This document shows, in pieces, positions 54,794 through 63,930 of a stretch of DNA of 64,000 bases (its first letter is position 1; each line of letters opens with the position of its first letter). The stretch is taken from contig NZ_JBHJHQ010000007.1 of NCBI RefSeq assembly GCF_042219825.1, positions 271,395 to 335,394 of the forward strand, read 5' to 3'. The notes beneath the pieces are model-generated. The model saw only the letters and a program-made list of their open reading frames with translations. It was not told where the DNA came from and did no database searches. The translations under genes and the position numbers were made by a program. The DNA is from JBHJHP01 sp042219825. Its GTDB lineage: Bacteria; Bacteroidota; Bacteroidia; Bacteroidales; UBA5342.

Positions 54794-56401
54794 TTATTGC
54801 TTAAAATAACTGTCCAGCGTTTCACTTATTATTTTTGCAATTACCATCTGACCTTCCGGTTTAAGATGAATTCCGTCAATGGTTACGTAATCAAAGACGC
54901 CTTCAAGGTGTGGATATGTATTAATGTAAATGCAACCTTCTTCCTTTGCCACTTTTTTAAATTCCTTGTCAAGGTACTGAATCCTGTCGTTCCCTTTCAG
55001 GTATTTTTCGTGCAGTTCCGGGTGTGGGTTCATCGGTGGAGGTGAAACAATAAACAGCTTCGGGTGCGAGGCCTGATACACGGGATGCGCTTTTATCTTT
55101 GCGATAAGGGTACGCATGCTGTCCGGTACATTTTTAATGTTATCTGTAAAAACAGCTTTGCAGTCATTGGTTCCCAACATAATAACGATGGCATCCTGTT
55201 TCCCGCTGTATGCATAAGCTTCGTCCAGGTAACGGTCAATGTTCCTGAGCGTATTTAATGCAGGTCTGTTCAGATTATCATAGCCGATTGTATTGCCTGA
55301 TATGCATGAATTATAGATAAAGTCATCAAATCTGACTTTTTTAAGCTGGGTGACCCAACCGAAATAAAACTCTCCGTTGGAATCTCCAACAGCCAGAATG
55401 TTTTTGCTTTCAGCAGGATTCAGTGCCACGTCGGTTAACATTTCGTGTGTGCCTTCAAAAATAGTCAGTTCTACGATATCTTTATAGTATTTACGGTACT
55501 GGATTATCCTGTCTCCTAATTTTTCCTTTGTCAGAGCCGGAAAATTCTGTGATGTAACAAGGGTGATCATGTCACTTTCCGGAACAATGGATTCTGTTGC
55601 GGTCGGATCAAAATCGTTAACTACTTTATTGTAGAATTTAATGGATTGTGTTACCGGAACCGAGCCGGTATAACCATCATGAATACCGGTGTAAATAGAA
55701 AGTTTGGAATTTTGTCGTTTTGCAACCGGAGTTTGCATAAAAAGAGGTGAGCGCTTTATGGCCTCTCTTTTATTAATGTAAGATCCTTTTGGCCCAAATT
55801 TCTTTCCGGTGGTGGCAATGGCAATATCCCTTGCATATTTATTGCCACGTCCTTCCGATTCATTAAACCATGCTTCAAGGTCAGAAATCGGAACCCAGGC
55901 AGAGAATGTTTTTACCGGGTATTTTGTGTTCATGTAAGCCAGTAATGTGGCATATCCGCCACCACTAACGCCAATAATATGGATTTCGGTTGTGTCAACA
56001 TTGGCATGTTTAATGGCGTAAGCTATGGCGTCATCAATATCCTGAATGACAAGAGGACTTCCGCAGGCATCAGGTTTGTTGTTGGCTCCACGGAAATCAG
56101 GATGTATGTATGTATAACCTTTTTGTATGCATTCCCACGATAATGTATCTTTTTGCGTGTAATCGCCGCTCCAGGTGTGCAGGCTTATAATTAACGGAGT
56201 CGGTTTGTCTGAACCGGACATAAAGAACATGGCTTTCTGTTCTGTTCCGTCAGCTGTTGAAATAATTGAAACTTCCTTGCATTCTGCCGGCCAGTCTTTG
56301 TGAGTTGTGTTGTCCCATTTCGGATCATCCTGCGCAGCAATGTTTAAACTAAGAATCAGTAAAGAGAACAGGATACTTTTAAATATTTGTTTGAAGTTCA
56401 T
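54794..56401 (-). CDS. Two-domain secreted esterase: alpha/beta hydrolase plus SGNH hydrolase
   Basis: A 535-residue exported protein; ATG 56401 is preferred to the TTG three codons upstream since it leaves a clean signal (SILFSLLILSLNIAAQ). The N-terminal half is an alpha/beta hydrolase with the nucleophile in GVSGGGYATLLAY and HEMLTD as likely histidine loop. The C-terminal half is an SGNH esterase: block I AVGDSNGEF, block III VIMLGTNDC, block V DGIHLKPEGQ. Two esterase domains in one chain suggest removal of two kinds of ester (for example acetyl and feruloyl) from pectin or xylan. It is divergent from GH3. Confidence 0.88.
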   Translation of the reverse strand: MNFKQIFKSILFSLLILSLNIAAQDDPKWDNTTHKDWPAECKEVSIISTADGTEQKAMFFMSGSDKPTPLIISLHTWSGDYTQKDTLSWECIQKGYTYIHPDFRGANNKPDACGSPLVIQDIDDAIAYAIKHANVDTTEIHIIGVSGGGYATLLAYMNTKYPVKTFSAWVPISDLEAWFNESEGRGNKYARDIAIATTGKKFGPKGSYINKREAIKRSPLFMQTPVAKRQNSKLSIYTGIHDGYTGSVPVTQSIKFYNKVVNDFDPTATESIVPESDMITLVTSQNFPALTKEKLGDRIIQYRKYYKDIVELTIFEGTHEMLTDVALNPAESKNILAVGDSNGEFYFGWVTQLKKVRFDDFIYNSCISGNTIGYDNLNRPALNTLRNIDRYLDEAYAYSGKQDAIVIMLGTNDCKAVFTDNIKNVPDSMRTLIAKIKAHPVYQASHPKLFIVSPPPMNPHPELHEKYLKGNDRIQYLDKEFKKVAKEEGCIYINTYPHLEGVFDYVTIDGIHLKPEGQMVIAKIISETLDSYFKQ

Positions 56402-56540
56402 TTTAAGCAAGTTTTAAAAATGCACGTAAAAATACAAAACCAACCAAAGGAATGAAAATCCTGCTAAGAATGATTGGTTTTTTATTGTAAATTTGAGGTT
56501 CAGGTGAAAGCCTGGGATGAACCTCAAAAATTGATGTACC

Positions 56541-58802
56541 ATGCGAAGACTAATGTTTGCCCTCATTTTAATGCCTGTTATAACTGTCGTTCAAAGTCAG
56601 GCGCAACAACCGGATTATGGTAAAAAAGTCGACAGTTTGTTGTCGGTTATGACCCTGGATGAGAAAATCGGACAGATGAATCAGTATAACGGATTCTGGG
56701 ACGTAACCGGTCCGGTTCCCACGGAGAAAAGTACAAAAGAGAAATATGATAATATTTTATCGGGGAAGGTTGGCTCGGTGCTTAATGTGCTTGGCACTGA
56801 TGAAGTGCGTAAAATGCAGGAATTGGCTGTAACCAAAAGCAGGCTTGGTATACCTTTGATTTTTGGGTTTGATGTTATTCATGGCTATCGTACCTTGACC
56901 CCAATTCCTTTGGGAGAGGCGGCAAGCTGGGACCTTGTTGCCATAGAAAAATCTGCAAGAATAGCGGCGCTGGAAGCTTCAGCTGCCGGACAGAACTGGA
57001 CTTTTGCCCCAATGGTGGATATTTCACGCGACGCCCGCTGGGGACGAGTGATGGAAGGTGCCGGGGAAGATCCTTACCTGGGAAGTCTCATTGCCAAAGC
57101 CAGGGTTAAAGGTTTTCAGGGTGATGATCTTTCAGCGAATAATACCATTATAGCCTGTGCGAAACACTATGCCGGTTATGGTTTTGCAGAATCAGGTAAA
57201 GACTATAACACAGTTGATGTTGGGACATCTACAATATATAACGTGATCATGCCTCCGTTCAGGGCAGCTGAGGAAGCTGGCGTAAAAACGTTTATGAATT
57301 CGTTTAATGAACTTAACGGTATACCTGCAACGGGGAATGAATTTTTACTGCGTACTATATTAAAAGGTGAGTGGGGATTCGAAGGCTTTGTGGTTTCTGA
57401 TTGGGGATCAATCTCTGAGATGAGGGCTCACGGTTTTGCCAAAGATAACAGAGATGCAGCAAAAAAGGCAGTGAAGGCCGGATGTGATATGGATATGGAA
57501 TCGTATGCCTATATTAATTACCTCAGGGAATTGGTGGAATCCGGAGAGGTTGATATAAATCTGATCGATGATGCGGTCAGGCGCATCCTTCTCGCCAAAT
57601 ATGAGCTGGGATTATTCGATGATCCTTATAAATACTGTAACCCGGACAGGGAGAAAAAGATAATAGGACAGGAGAGCAACAGAAAGGCAGCTTTGGATAT
57701 GGCAAAAAAATCCATGGTGTTACTAAAAAACGACCAGATGCTATTGCCTTTGAATAAGGAAGGAATGAAGATTGCGCTCATCGGTCCGTTGGCTGATGAT
57801 AAGGATAGTCCACTTGGTAACTGGAGTGGGGATGTGATTCGGAATTCGGCAGTTTCTGTTCTGGAAGGAATGGAAAAGTTTGAAGGTAACCAGTTGCGCT
57901 TTACAAAAGGTGTTCAACTGGTGAATAGTAAACCTGCATTGGCTGCGGGAGTTTCAATCAATAACACCGATACTGCTATGCTTGCAGAAGCAGTCAGTCT
58001 GGCCAAAAATGCAGATGTTGTAGTTATGGTGCTTGGGGAACACGGTTTGCAGAGTGGAGAAGGCAGAAGCAGGGCTTATATTAATCTACCGGGTTTACAG
58101 CAACAATTACTGGAAACGGTATATGCTGTAAATCCAAACATTGTTCTTGTTCTTATGAATGGAAGACCTTTGGCTATTCCCTGGGCAGCAGAACATATTC
58201 CGGCAATTCTTGAAGCCTGGCAGCCGGGAAGCATGGGAGGACAGGCTATTGCTGAGGTGTTATACGGGGAATATAATCCGTCAGGAAAACTGCCCATGTC
58301 CTTCCCCAAAAGTGTGGGGCAATTGCCATTGTACTATAATCATAAAAGTACCGGCAGACCCGGACCTAAAAAGGATGTGTATTGGTCACATTATATCGAC
58401 CAGAGTAATGAGCCGTTATTCCCATTCGGTTTTGGATTAAGTTATACGGATTTTAAATATTCTGATTTGCAGGTTAAGGCTACATCTACACCGGAGGTAT
58501 TTGTTGCAGTCATGGTTCAGAATACAGGGGAAATGTCTGGAGAGGAAGTGGTGCAGCTTTACATCAGGGATAAAGTTGCAAGTGTTACCAGGCCTGTTAA
58601 AGAGCTGAAAGGTTTTAAGAAGATACAACTCAAACCCGGGGAAAGCCGTAAGATATCATTCATTCTGACGAAAAATGAACTTGGTTTCTATAATAATGAA
58701 GGCGATTTTATTTTTGAACCCGGAGATTTCGATATCTGGGTAGGAACCAGTTCGGTCGATGGGTTACATACGTCCCTTTATGTTGACCAACAGGACGAAT
58801 AG
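56541..58802 (+). CDS. Beta-glucosidase-type GH3 enzyme (BglX-like)
   Basis: A 753-residue periplasmic hydrolase. Signal ends SQAQ. The N-terminal barrel has LIFGFDVIHGYRTLTPIPLGEAASWD, ARWGRVMEGAGEDPYLGS, CAKHYAGYG and the nucleophile Asp in GFVVSDWGS. The second domain has MVLGEHGLQSGEGRSRAYINLPG with the acid/base Glu candidate, and a fibronectin-like third domain ends the chain (ELKGFKKIQLKPGESRKISF). It would split oligosaccharides to monosaccharides. BglX-like members are broad in specificity. Confidence 0.93.
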   Translation: MRRLMFALILMPVITVVQSQAQQPDYGKKVDSLLSVMTLDEKIGQMNQYNGFWDVTGPVPTEKSTKEKYDNILSGKVGSVLNVLGTDEVRKMQELAVTKSRLGIPLIFGFDVIHGYRTLTPIPLGEAASWDLVAIEKSARIAALEASAAGQNWTFAPMVDISRDARWGRVMEGAGEDPYLGSLIAKARVKGFQGDDLSANNTIIACAKHYAGYGFAESGKDYNTVDVGTSTIYNVIMPPFRAAEEAGVKTFMNSFNELNGIPATGNEFLLRTILKGEWGFEGFVVSDWGSISEMRAHGFAKDNRDAAKKAVKAGCDMDMESYAYINYLRELVESGEVDINLIDDAVRRILLAKYELGLFDDPYKYCNPDREKKIIGQESNRKAALDMAKKSMVLLKNDQMLLPLNKEGMKIALIGPLADDKDSPLGNWSGDVIRNSAVSVLEGMEKFEGNQLRFTKGVQLVNSKPALAAGVSINNTDTAMLAEAVSLAKNADVVVMVLGEHGLQSGEGRSRAYINLPGLQQQLLETVYAVNPNIVLVLMNGRPLAIPWAAEHIPAILEAWQPGSMGGQAIAEVLYGEYNPSGKLPMSFPKSVGQLPLYYNHKSTGRPGPKKDVYWSHYIDQSNEPLFPFGFGLSYTDFKYSDLQVKATSTPEVFVAVMVQNTGEMSGEEVVQLYIRDKVASVTRPVKELKGFKKIQLKPGESRKISFILTKNELGFYNNEGDFIFEPGDFDIWVGTSSVDGLHTSLYVDQQDE

Positions 58803-58859
58803 CAGAAATAGTTTTTAATCCCGGTCTACATCTTGACAGTGGCAAAGCTGTTTTAAGCC

Positions 58860-59708
58860 TTATTTATCTGTTCTTTTTAACCATTTTTCGGCCAGAACAG
58901 GCCAGGTTTCGCCTGCCAGTGAACCTTTTCGTAATCCGTAGCCATGGCCGCCTTTGGGCAGTATATGAAGTTCAACCGGAACTTTGGCATCACGTAATGC
59001 AGTAGCCATAACCAATGCACTGTTGCTGTAAGGATCGTCTGCAGTAGCAAATATAAACATAGGAGGCGTATTCTTATCCACTTTTAATTCAGGTGTGAGG
59101 CTCCTGTTTTCTCCTTTGTCTAAATATGCAGGATAGATGAGCATGGTAAAGTCCGGCTTGCACGAAACGGTATCTATAGCATCCTGAGCCGGATAGGTCT
59201 GTTCGCTGTACAAGGTAGAGGCACGTGAACTTAAACTTCCTCCGGCAGAAAATCCCATTACGCCAATTCTGTCCTTATCCAGTTGCCAGTCAGATGCATG
59301 ACTCCTTACAACCCGTATAGACCGTTGCACATCCATTAATGCACCTGCCTGTTTTTGCGGGACCCTGTATTGCAATACAAATGCTGTATATCCAATGCTT
59401 GTTAACCATTCTGCAATCTCATACCCTTCTTTATCTATAGCTAAAATACTGTAACCGCCACCCGGGCAAACCACAAATGCACCTTTGTTTTTTACGTCAG
59501 GTTTTGGGTCGAACCGAACCAGAACAGGATTGGTAACTTCAGCAATGCGGGTGGTATTGCCGCCGTTATTTGAACTGATCACGGCAGAATGTTTTGGTAC
59601 TGCTTCCCCGGGAACCTTATCCGGCCATATATATAATGTGTCTGTTGCTTGTCCGAATGTAGCAATTTGTACCGTCATTAAAACAATTACAAGTGTACGC
59701 CATTTCAT
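58860..59708 (-). CDS. Secreted alpha/beta hydrolase (acetylxylan or feruloyl esterase-like)
   Basis: A 282-residue exported enzyme, signal ending ATFGQ. The oxyanion region is VVCPGGGYSILAIDKEGYE, the nucleophile is in GVMGFSAGGSLSS, and the histidine is in PKGGHGYGLR. The PDKVPGE opening of the mature chain is common in bacterial carbohydrate esterases. It converges with GH3, 57 bases apart, and together with the two-domain esterase makes a small de-esterification group. Confidence 0.87.
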   Translation of the reverse strand: MKWRTLVIVLMTVQIATFGQATDTLYIWPDKVPGEAVPKHSAVISSNNGGNTTRIAEVTNPVLVRFDPKPDVKNKGAFVVCPGGGYSILAIDKEGYEIAEWLTSIGYTAFVLQYRVPQKQAGALMDVQRSIRVVRSHASDWQLDKDRIGVMGFSAGGSLSSRASTLYSEQTYPAQDAIDTVSCKPDFTMLIYPAYLDKGENRSLTPELKVDKNTPPMFIFATADDPYSNSALVMATALRDAKVPVELHILPKGGHGYGLRKGSLAGETWPVLAEKWLKRTDK

Positions 59709-59854
59709 GGGAATCAGTTTTTAAGTTTGGATCACAAATTTAATAAACATATTGGGAGTTTCTGCTTTCCCAAACCAATATTGAATTTGTTTATGTTTTA
59801 TTAATGCGTTATTTTTGAGTAATTATTAACGAATTAAAACTTCACGGTTTACAA

Positions 59855-59888
59855 AAAAGGCTGTCCGAACGATTTCAGACAGCCTTTT
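59855..59888 (-). terminator. Terminator of the two-kinase operon
   Basis: A stem AAAAGGCTGTC / GACAGCCTTTT with a 12-base loop, 27 bases beyond the stop of the minus-strand REC-REC kinase. Confidence 0.88.
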
Positions 59889-59914
59889 CTCTCATCTATT
59901 AAACTCCAAATTCC

Positions 59915-61528
59915 CTAATTGGGAATGCCTTTCGTGTGCAGGGTAAACGTAAATATACTTCCCTCGCCCTTGCGACTTTCAACTTTAATGTCGCCATTAT
60001 TTTTTTCTACGAATTCTTTACACAAGATTAATCCCAGGCCGGTTCCCTCTTCCTGTGCCGTTCCGTATGTTTTCACTTTTTCTGATATTTTAAATAGCTT
60101 TGAAACTTTATCGTCAGACATGCCAATGCCGGTATCGGTAATAGAAACATCTATTCGTCCTCCGTTTAACTTCGATTCTTTGCATGAAATTTTAACTTCA
60201 CCTCCCTGGTTGGTAAATTTCAACGAATTGGAGAAAAGATTTCGAACTACGGTGTGGATCATGTTTTTGTCAGCATATACATAGGTGTCTCTAGGGACAT
60301 CTGATTTTATTTTTATCATTTTGCTTTGAGCATGATCCTGTTGCATTTCCAGGATATCTCTGCTTATTTCTTCAAGATCGAAATATTCTGGTTCATAGTT
60401 TATGTTTCCGGTTTGAACCCTGGCCCAGTCAAGCAGATTCTGAAGCAACTTATAGGCATTCTCTGATAAACGTCTGATCCTGTTCAGGAAATTCATTTTC
60501 CCTTCGTTATCCAGTTCCTCAAAATCTTCTATCAATATTTCCGAAAATCCAATCAGCGTGTTAAAGCTTCCCTTCAGGTCGTGACCAATAATTGAGAAGA
60601 ATTTATCTTTCGTGGCATTGGCTACTTCAAGTTCTTTGGTTCGTTGAAGTACTTTCTCTTCAAGTGACGCATTTAGTGAGGCCAGCTCCTTGTTTTTGCT
60701 TCTTATCTGGTTTTCCTGAACATAGCTTCGGATCGCTTCTTTAATAGTTAGCGCAAGGTCTTCTTTGTCCCAGGGTTTGGGAATATAACGGTATAACTTG
60801 GCCCAGTTGATAGCGTTAGCAACACCTTCAACACTTGCCTGTCCTGTAAGTAATATTTTATGTGTCTCAGGAGAGATTTCATGAATTTTCTTTAGTAATT
60901 CATCACCCTTCATGTAGGGCATAATATAATCTGAGATAACCACCGGGATTTTATATCCTTCTTCTCTCAGTTCATTGAATATTTCAATGGCCTCTTCCGG
61001 ATTGTCTACTGTTTCAATGATAAATTTGCTGCCCCAGGTATCTTCAAGCTGGTCTTTTAGTGCATCCAGAATCATCTCTTCGTCATCAATGCAAAGAATA
61101 ACTTCCTTTTCGCTTACTGTATTTTTTGTTTCGAATTTCTGCATGGCGGATCTGATGGTTTCTATCAGGTTTTCCTCATGCCATGGTTTATTGATACATG
61201 AAAAGAGGTTTGCATTTTCAATGGCATTTTGAATTGCCTCTTTCGAAGCATGTCCGGTAAGCATGATGGGTACAATTTCAGGATATAACTGATGAGCCTG
61301 AACCAGAAACTCATCACCTTTCATGCCTGGCATAAGCCAGTCTGATACAATAACAAGTATGTCAATGTTTTCTTCGCTCAGCTCCCGAAGCACTTCGTTT
61401 GCTTCATCGGCATTTTCGGCGGTTTCATAAATAAGATTGTCACCGAAATTCTTTTCGATCTGTTCTTTCAGGCTTTCCAGAATAATCGGTTCATCGTCAA
61501 TGCATAAAATTGCTCTTTTCTTTGACAT
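59915..61528 (-). CDS. Histidine kinase with two N-terminal receiver domains
   Basis: A 537-residue soluble signalling protein. ATG 61528 is preferred over the TTG at 61552, which lies inside the upstream gene. Two receiver domains follow each other: residues about 4-125 with AILCIDDEPII and VSDWLMPGMKGDEF (first Asp), and about 143-265 with VILCIDDEEMI and VISDYIMPYMKGDELL. A coiled coil (ELASLNASLEEKVLQRTKELEVANATKDKF region) leads to HisKA (FSIIGHDLKGSFNTL) and HATPase (NLFSNSLKFT, DTGIGMSDD, GTGLGLILCKEF). No DNA-binding domain. It starts four bases after the PAS kinase and is likely its partner. Confidence 0.93.
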   Translation of the reverse strand: MSKKRAILCIDDEPIILESLKEQIEKNFGDNLIYETAENADEANEVLRELSEENIDILVIVSDWLMPGMKGDEFLVQAHQLYPEIVPIMLTGHASKEAIQNAIENANLFSCINKPWHEENLIETIRSAMQKFETKNTVSEKEVILCIDDEEMILDALKDQLEDTWGSKFIIETVDNPEEAIEIFNELREEGYKIPVVISDYIMPYMKGDELLKKIHEISPETHKILLTGQASVEGVANAINWAKLYRYIPKPWDKEDLALTIKEAIRSYVQENQIRSKNKELASLNASLEEKVLQRTKELEVANATKDKFFSIIGHDLKGSFNTLIGFSEILIEDFEELDNEGKMNFLNRIRRLSENAYKLLQNLLDWARVQTGNINYEPEYFDLEEISRDILEMQQDHAQSKMIKIKSDVPRDTYVYADKNMIHTVVRNLFSNSLKFTNQGGEVKISCKESKLNGGRIDVSITDTGIGMSDDKVSKLFKISEKVKTYGTAQEEGTGLGLILCKEFVEKNNGDIKVESRKGEGSIFTFTLHTKGIPN

Positions 61529-61532
61529 GGCA

Positions 61533-63356
61533 TTAATTTTTTGGAAGTTCAATAGAAAACGTAGTGCCTTTATTTACTTCAGTATCAATGGTAATTATGC
61601 CATTATGCTTCTCAACAATGCGTTTAACAATATCGAGCCCTATTCCTGTTCCTTCTCCTGATGCTTTTGTTGTGAAAAAAGGCATAAAGATCATATCCCT
61701 TATCTCGTCGGGAATACCACATCCGGTATCCCTGAATTCTGCTATTACAGTATCTTTTTTATCTATAATACTTATATATATTTTCCCCTTGTTGTTCATG
61801 GCGTGGATGGCATTCGTGATCAGGTTATTCCAGACCTGACTGATTTCATCCGGATAGACATATATGAATGGCACCTTATCATAATTTCGTATAATCTCTA
61901 CACCATGTTTCAGTTTGTTGTGGTTCAGTGTAATAATAGTTTCTATGTTATCAATAATATCTGTTTGTGATTTTTTCCCATCCGGTGTTCTGTGGATATA
62001 TTTCTTAAGTGCTGCAACAACCTGTGATGCCTTCTCTGTTGCAATAGATATATTTTCACTGTTTTTAAGAACCGAAATCATACTTTTTGCCGATTTCAAG
62101 ACCTTGAGAATATCAGTCTTATTGGTGTAGCTTAAAATTGTGTCTAGCTGATCCTGTTGATTCAGGTAGACAATGATATCGGCAATCGCATTTCCATTTC
62201 CGTTACCTGATCCGTTTATCTGCTTTTCAATCTCTTTCTTCAGCTGTCTTTTCTCGCGTGATCCTAAGGTGTGATTGGTAAAGCCGTTGTAATTCTGAAG
62301 CAACAGTTTTAGCAGGTTCATTTCATCATTTGAAAATTGTGCAAGGTTATTTTCTATATTATCAATCAGTTGAGTAAAAGAGGTTTTGATATTGGAATTT
62401 GAAGCATTTATTGCGCCCAACGGAGTGTTTACTTCATGGGCGATTCCTGCAATTAACTGCCCAAGCGCTGCCAGTTTCTCAGTATTAATTAACTGTGACT
62501 GGGTTGCTTTAAGGTCCGTAAGCATTTCTTCAAGTTCACTGTTTTTCCATTCGAGCTCAAAGTGTGCTTTTTCGATGGCCTTTTCAGCGTCTTTTAAGTC
62601 AGTTACATCTTTCGAAATTCCAAATGTGCCAATCAACATACCTGTATTGTCATATAAAGGTTTTTTTGTGGTATGAACCCAGGTGATTTTCCCGTTAGGC
62701 CATACTTCTTTCTCTACCTGAATGATCTCTTTACCGGTTCTCAGTATCTCCTGCTCATCGTCAAATGCCTGCTGTGCGTGTTCTTTGGCAAAAAAATCAA
62801 AGTCTGTTTTGCCAATTAATTCGTTTTGATGTTTTACACCAAATACTCTGAGTGTGGATCGGCTGGCCATAAGGAATCTGCTTTCCAGATCTTTAAAGTA
62901 GATGTACGCAGGCATTTCATCCATTATTTTTTCAAAGTAAAATTCTTTGTTGTGATTTTGGGATACAGCATTATATTGTCTGCCTGTTACCTCAAACTGT
63001 TGAAGTATTCTGTCCGGTTCATCTGATTCATATGGTATAATGGCAATCGCATTAACTTTTATATGCAGTGGTTTGCCTGATTTATGGAAGCGTTCACTGT
63101 AATATGTTACATTGGGCAGTGCATTATTTATAAGTTTTGCCAGTTCTTTTTTTTCGGGTTTTATGTTTCCCGGAGGTGTTAAATCTATTGTAGTCAATTC
63201 CAGTATTTCATCTGGAGTGTATCCAAGTAATTCTGCAAATGCTGGATTTATCTTATAAATGGTTCCCTGAATGTCCGTAATAATACTGGGAGTTACCGAG
63301 TATTCAAAGACCATATCCAATGTGCTTACTTTATTTAACGTATTGCTCACAATCAA
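61533..63356 (-). CDS. PAS-domain histidine kinase
   Basis: A 607-residue cytoplasmic sensor. PAS 1 (about 10-125: SIITDIQGTIYKINPAFAELLGY), PAS 2 (about 135-255: MDEMPAYIYFKDLESRFLMAS...GTFGISKDVTDLKDAEKA), a coiled coil, then the H-box GIAHEVNTPLGAI with His307. The N-box WNNLITNAIHAMN has Asn511, about 204 residues later, far more than the usual 105-110, so there is an insertion with a GSGNGNGN tract. DTGCGIP and GTGIGLDIVKRI complete the ATP site. No TM helix, so it senses an internal cue. First gene of a two-gene operon. Confidence 0.92.
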   Translation of the reverse strand: MIVSNTLNKVSTLDMVFEYSVTPSIITDIQGTIYKINPAFAELLGYTPDEILELTTIDLTPPGNIKPEKKELAKLINNALPNVTYYSERFHKSGKPLHIKVNAIAIIPYESDEPDRILQQFEVTGRQYNAVSQNHNKEFYFEKIMDEMPAYIYFKDLESRFLMASRSTLRVFGVKHQNELIGKTDFDFFAKEHAQQAFDDEQEILRTGKEIIQVEKEVWPNGKITWVHTTKKPLYDNTGMLIGTFGISKDVTDLKDAEKAIEKAHFELEWKNSELEEMLTDLKATQSQLINTEKLAALGQLIAGIAHEVNTPLGAINASNSNIKTSFTQLIDNIENNLAQFSNDEMNLLKLLLQNYNGFTNHTLGSREKRQLKKEIEKQINGSGNGNGNAIADIIVYLNQQDQLDTILSYTNKTDILKVLKSAKSMISVLKNSENISIATEKASQVVAALKKYIHRTPDGKKSQTDIIDNIETIITLNHNKLKHGVEIIRNYDKVPFIYVYPDEISQVWNNLITNAIHAMNNKGKIYISIIDKKDTVIAEFRDTGCGIPDEIRDMIFMPFFTTKASGEGTGIGLDIVKRIVEKHNGIITIDTEVNKGTTFSIELPKN

Positions 63357-63930
63357 GTTTATTAATCAGGAAACAAATATAAAATAAAAATTAAATTAAC
63401 ACAAAATTAATACAAAATAATTATAGGTTAATTATGAGTTAACATTAATATGGCCTCCATTAATTCGCTCAGATTTAGTAACTTTATTTATTGAAAAATA
63501 TAAAACATGTTATACAGCACAATTTCAGGGGATTAAGGAATGGTAATAAAAAAGGGGTAAAAAAAGATTGAAAAAAGTTTGGAGAAATGGGATAATAATG
63601 ATTTTCTTTGCAGCCGCTTTTGGAAGGGGTAGAGACCCTGGAGAGTTGGTCTTGAGTTTTGGTAAAAAATAAATCATTAATGATTTGGAGGCAAAGGAAA
63701 GAAGTATTAATTTTGCCACACTTTTTTCGGCCAATAAAAAACCGGGCCCTGCGCTTAGGTGATTTAGAGTGTTTGAGAGGGGTAAAAAAAACGAAAGGCG
63801 CAATAAAGAGCGTAAACGTTCATTGAGGAATTGTAAAGTCTTATAATAAGGTAAGAAAGAAATTTAAAACAAGCGAACCGTCATTCAATTGAAGAGCGAG
63901 GGGATCGAAGCTCTAAGGAAATTTATAACT
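63357..63930 (+). promoter_or_regulatory. rRNA operon promoter region and leader
   Basis: No credible gene lies here. Two promoters face the 16S gene. P1: TTTG at 63578-63581 and TTTCTTTG at 63603-63610 (one mismatch to TAnnTTTG), 21 bases between. P2: TTTG at 63684-63687 and an exact TAATTTTG at 63708-63715, 20 bases between. The leader after P2 includes GGGTAAAAAAAACG (63780-63793), echoing GGGGTAAAAAAAGA near 63554 before P1, and AATTGAAGAGCGAGG (63888-63902) shortly before the 16S start. Confidence 0.7.

Noticed and set aside
63525..63803. 92-residue open frame on the minus strand before 16S rRNA
   Set aside because: It covers the rRNA promoters and leader; no recognisable domain and poor start context.
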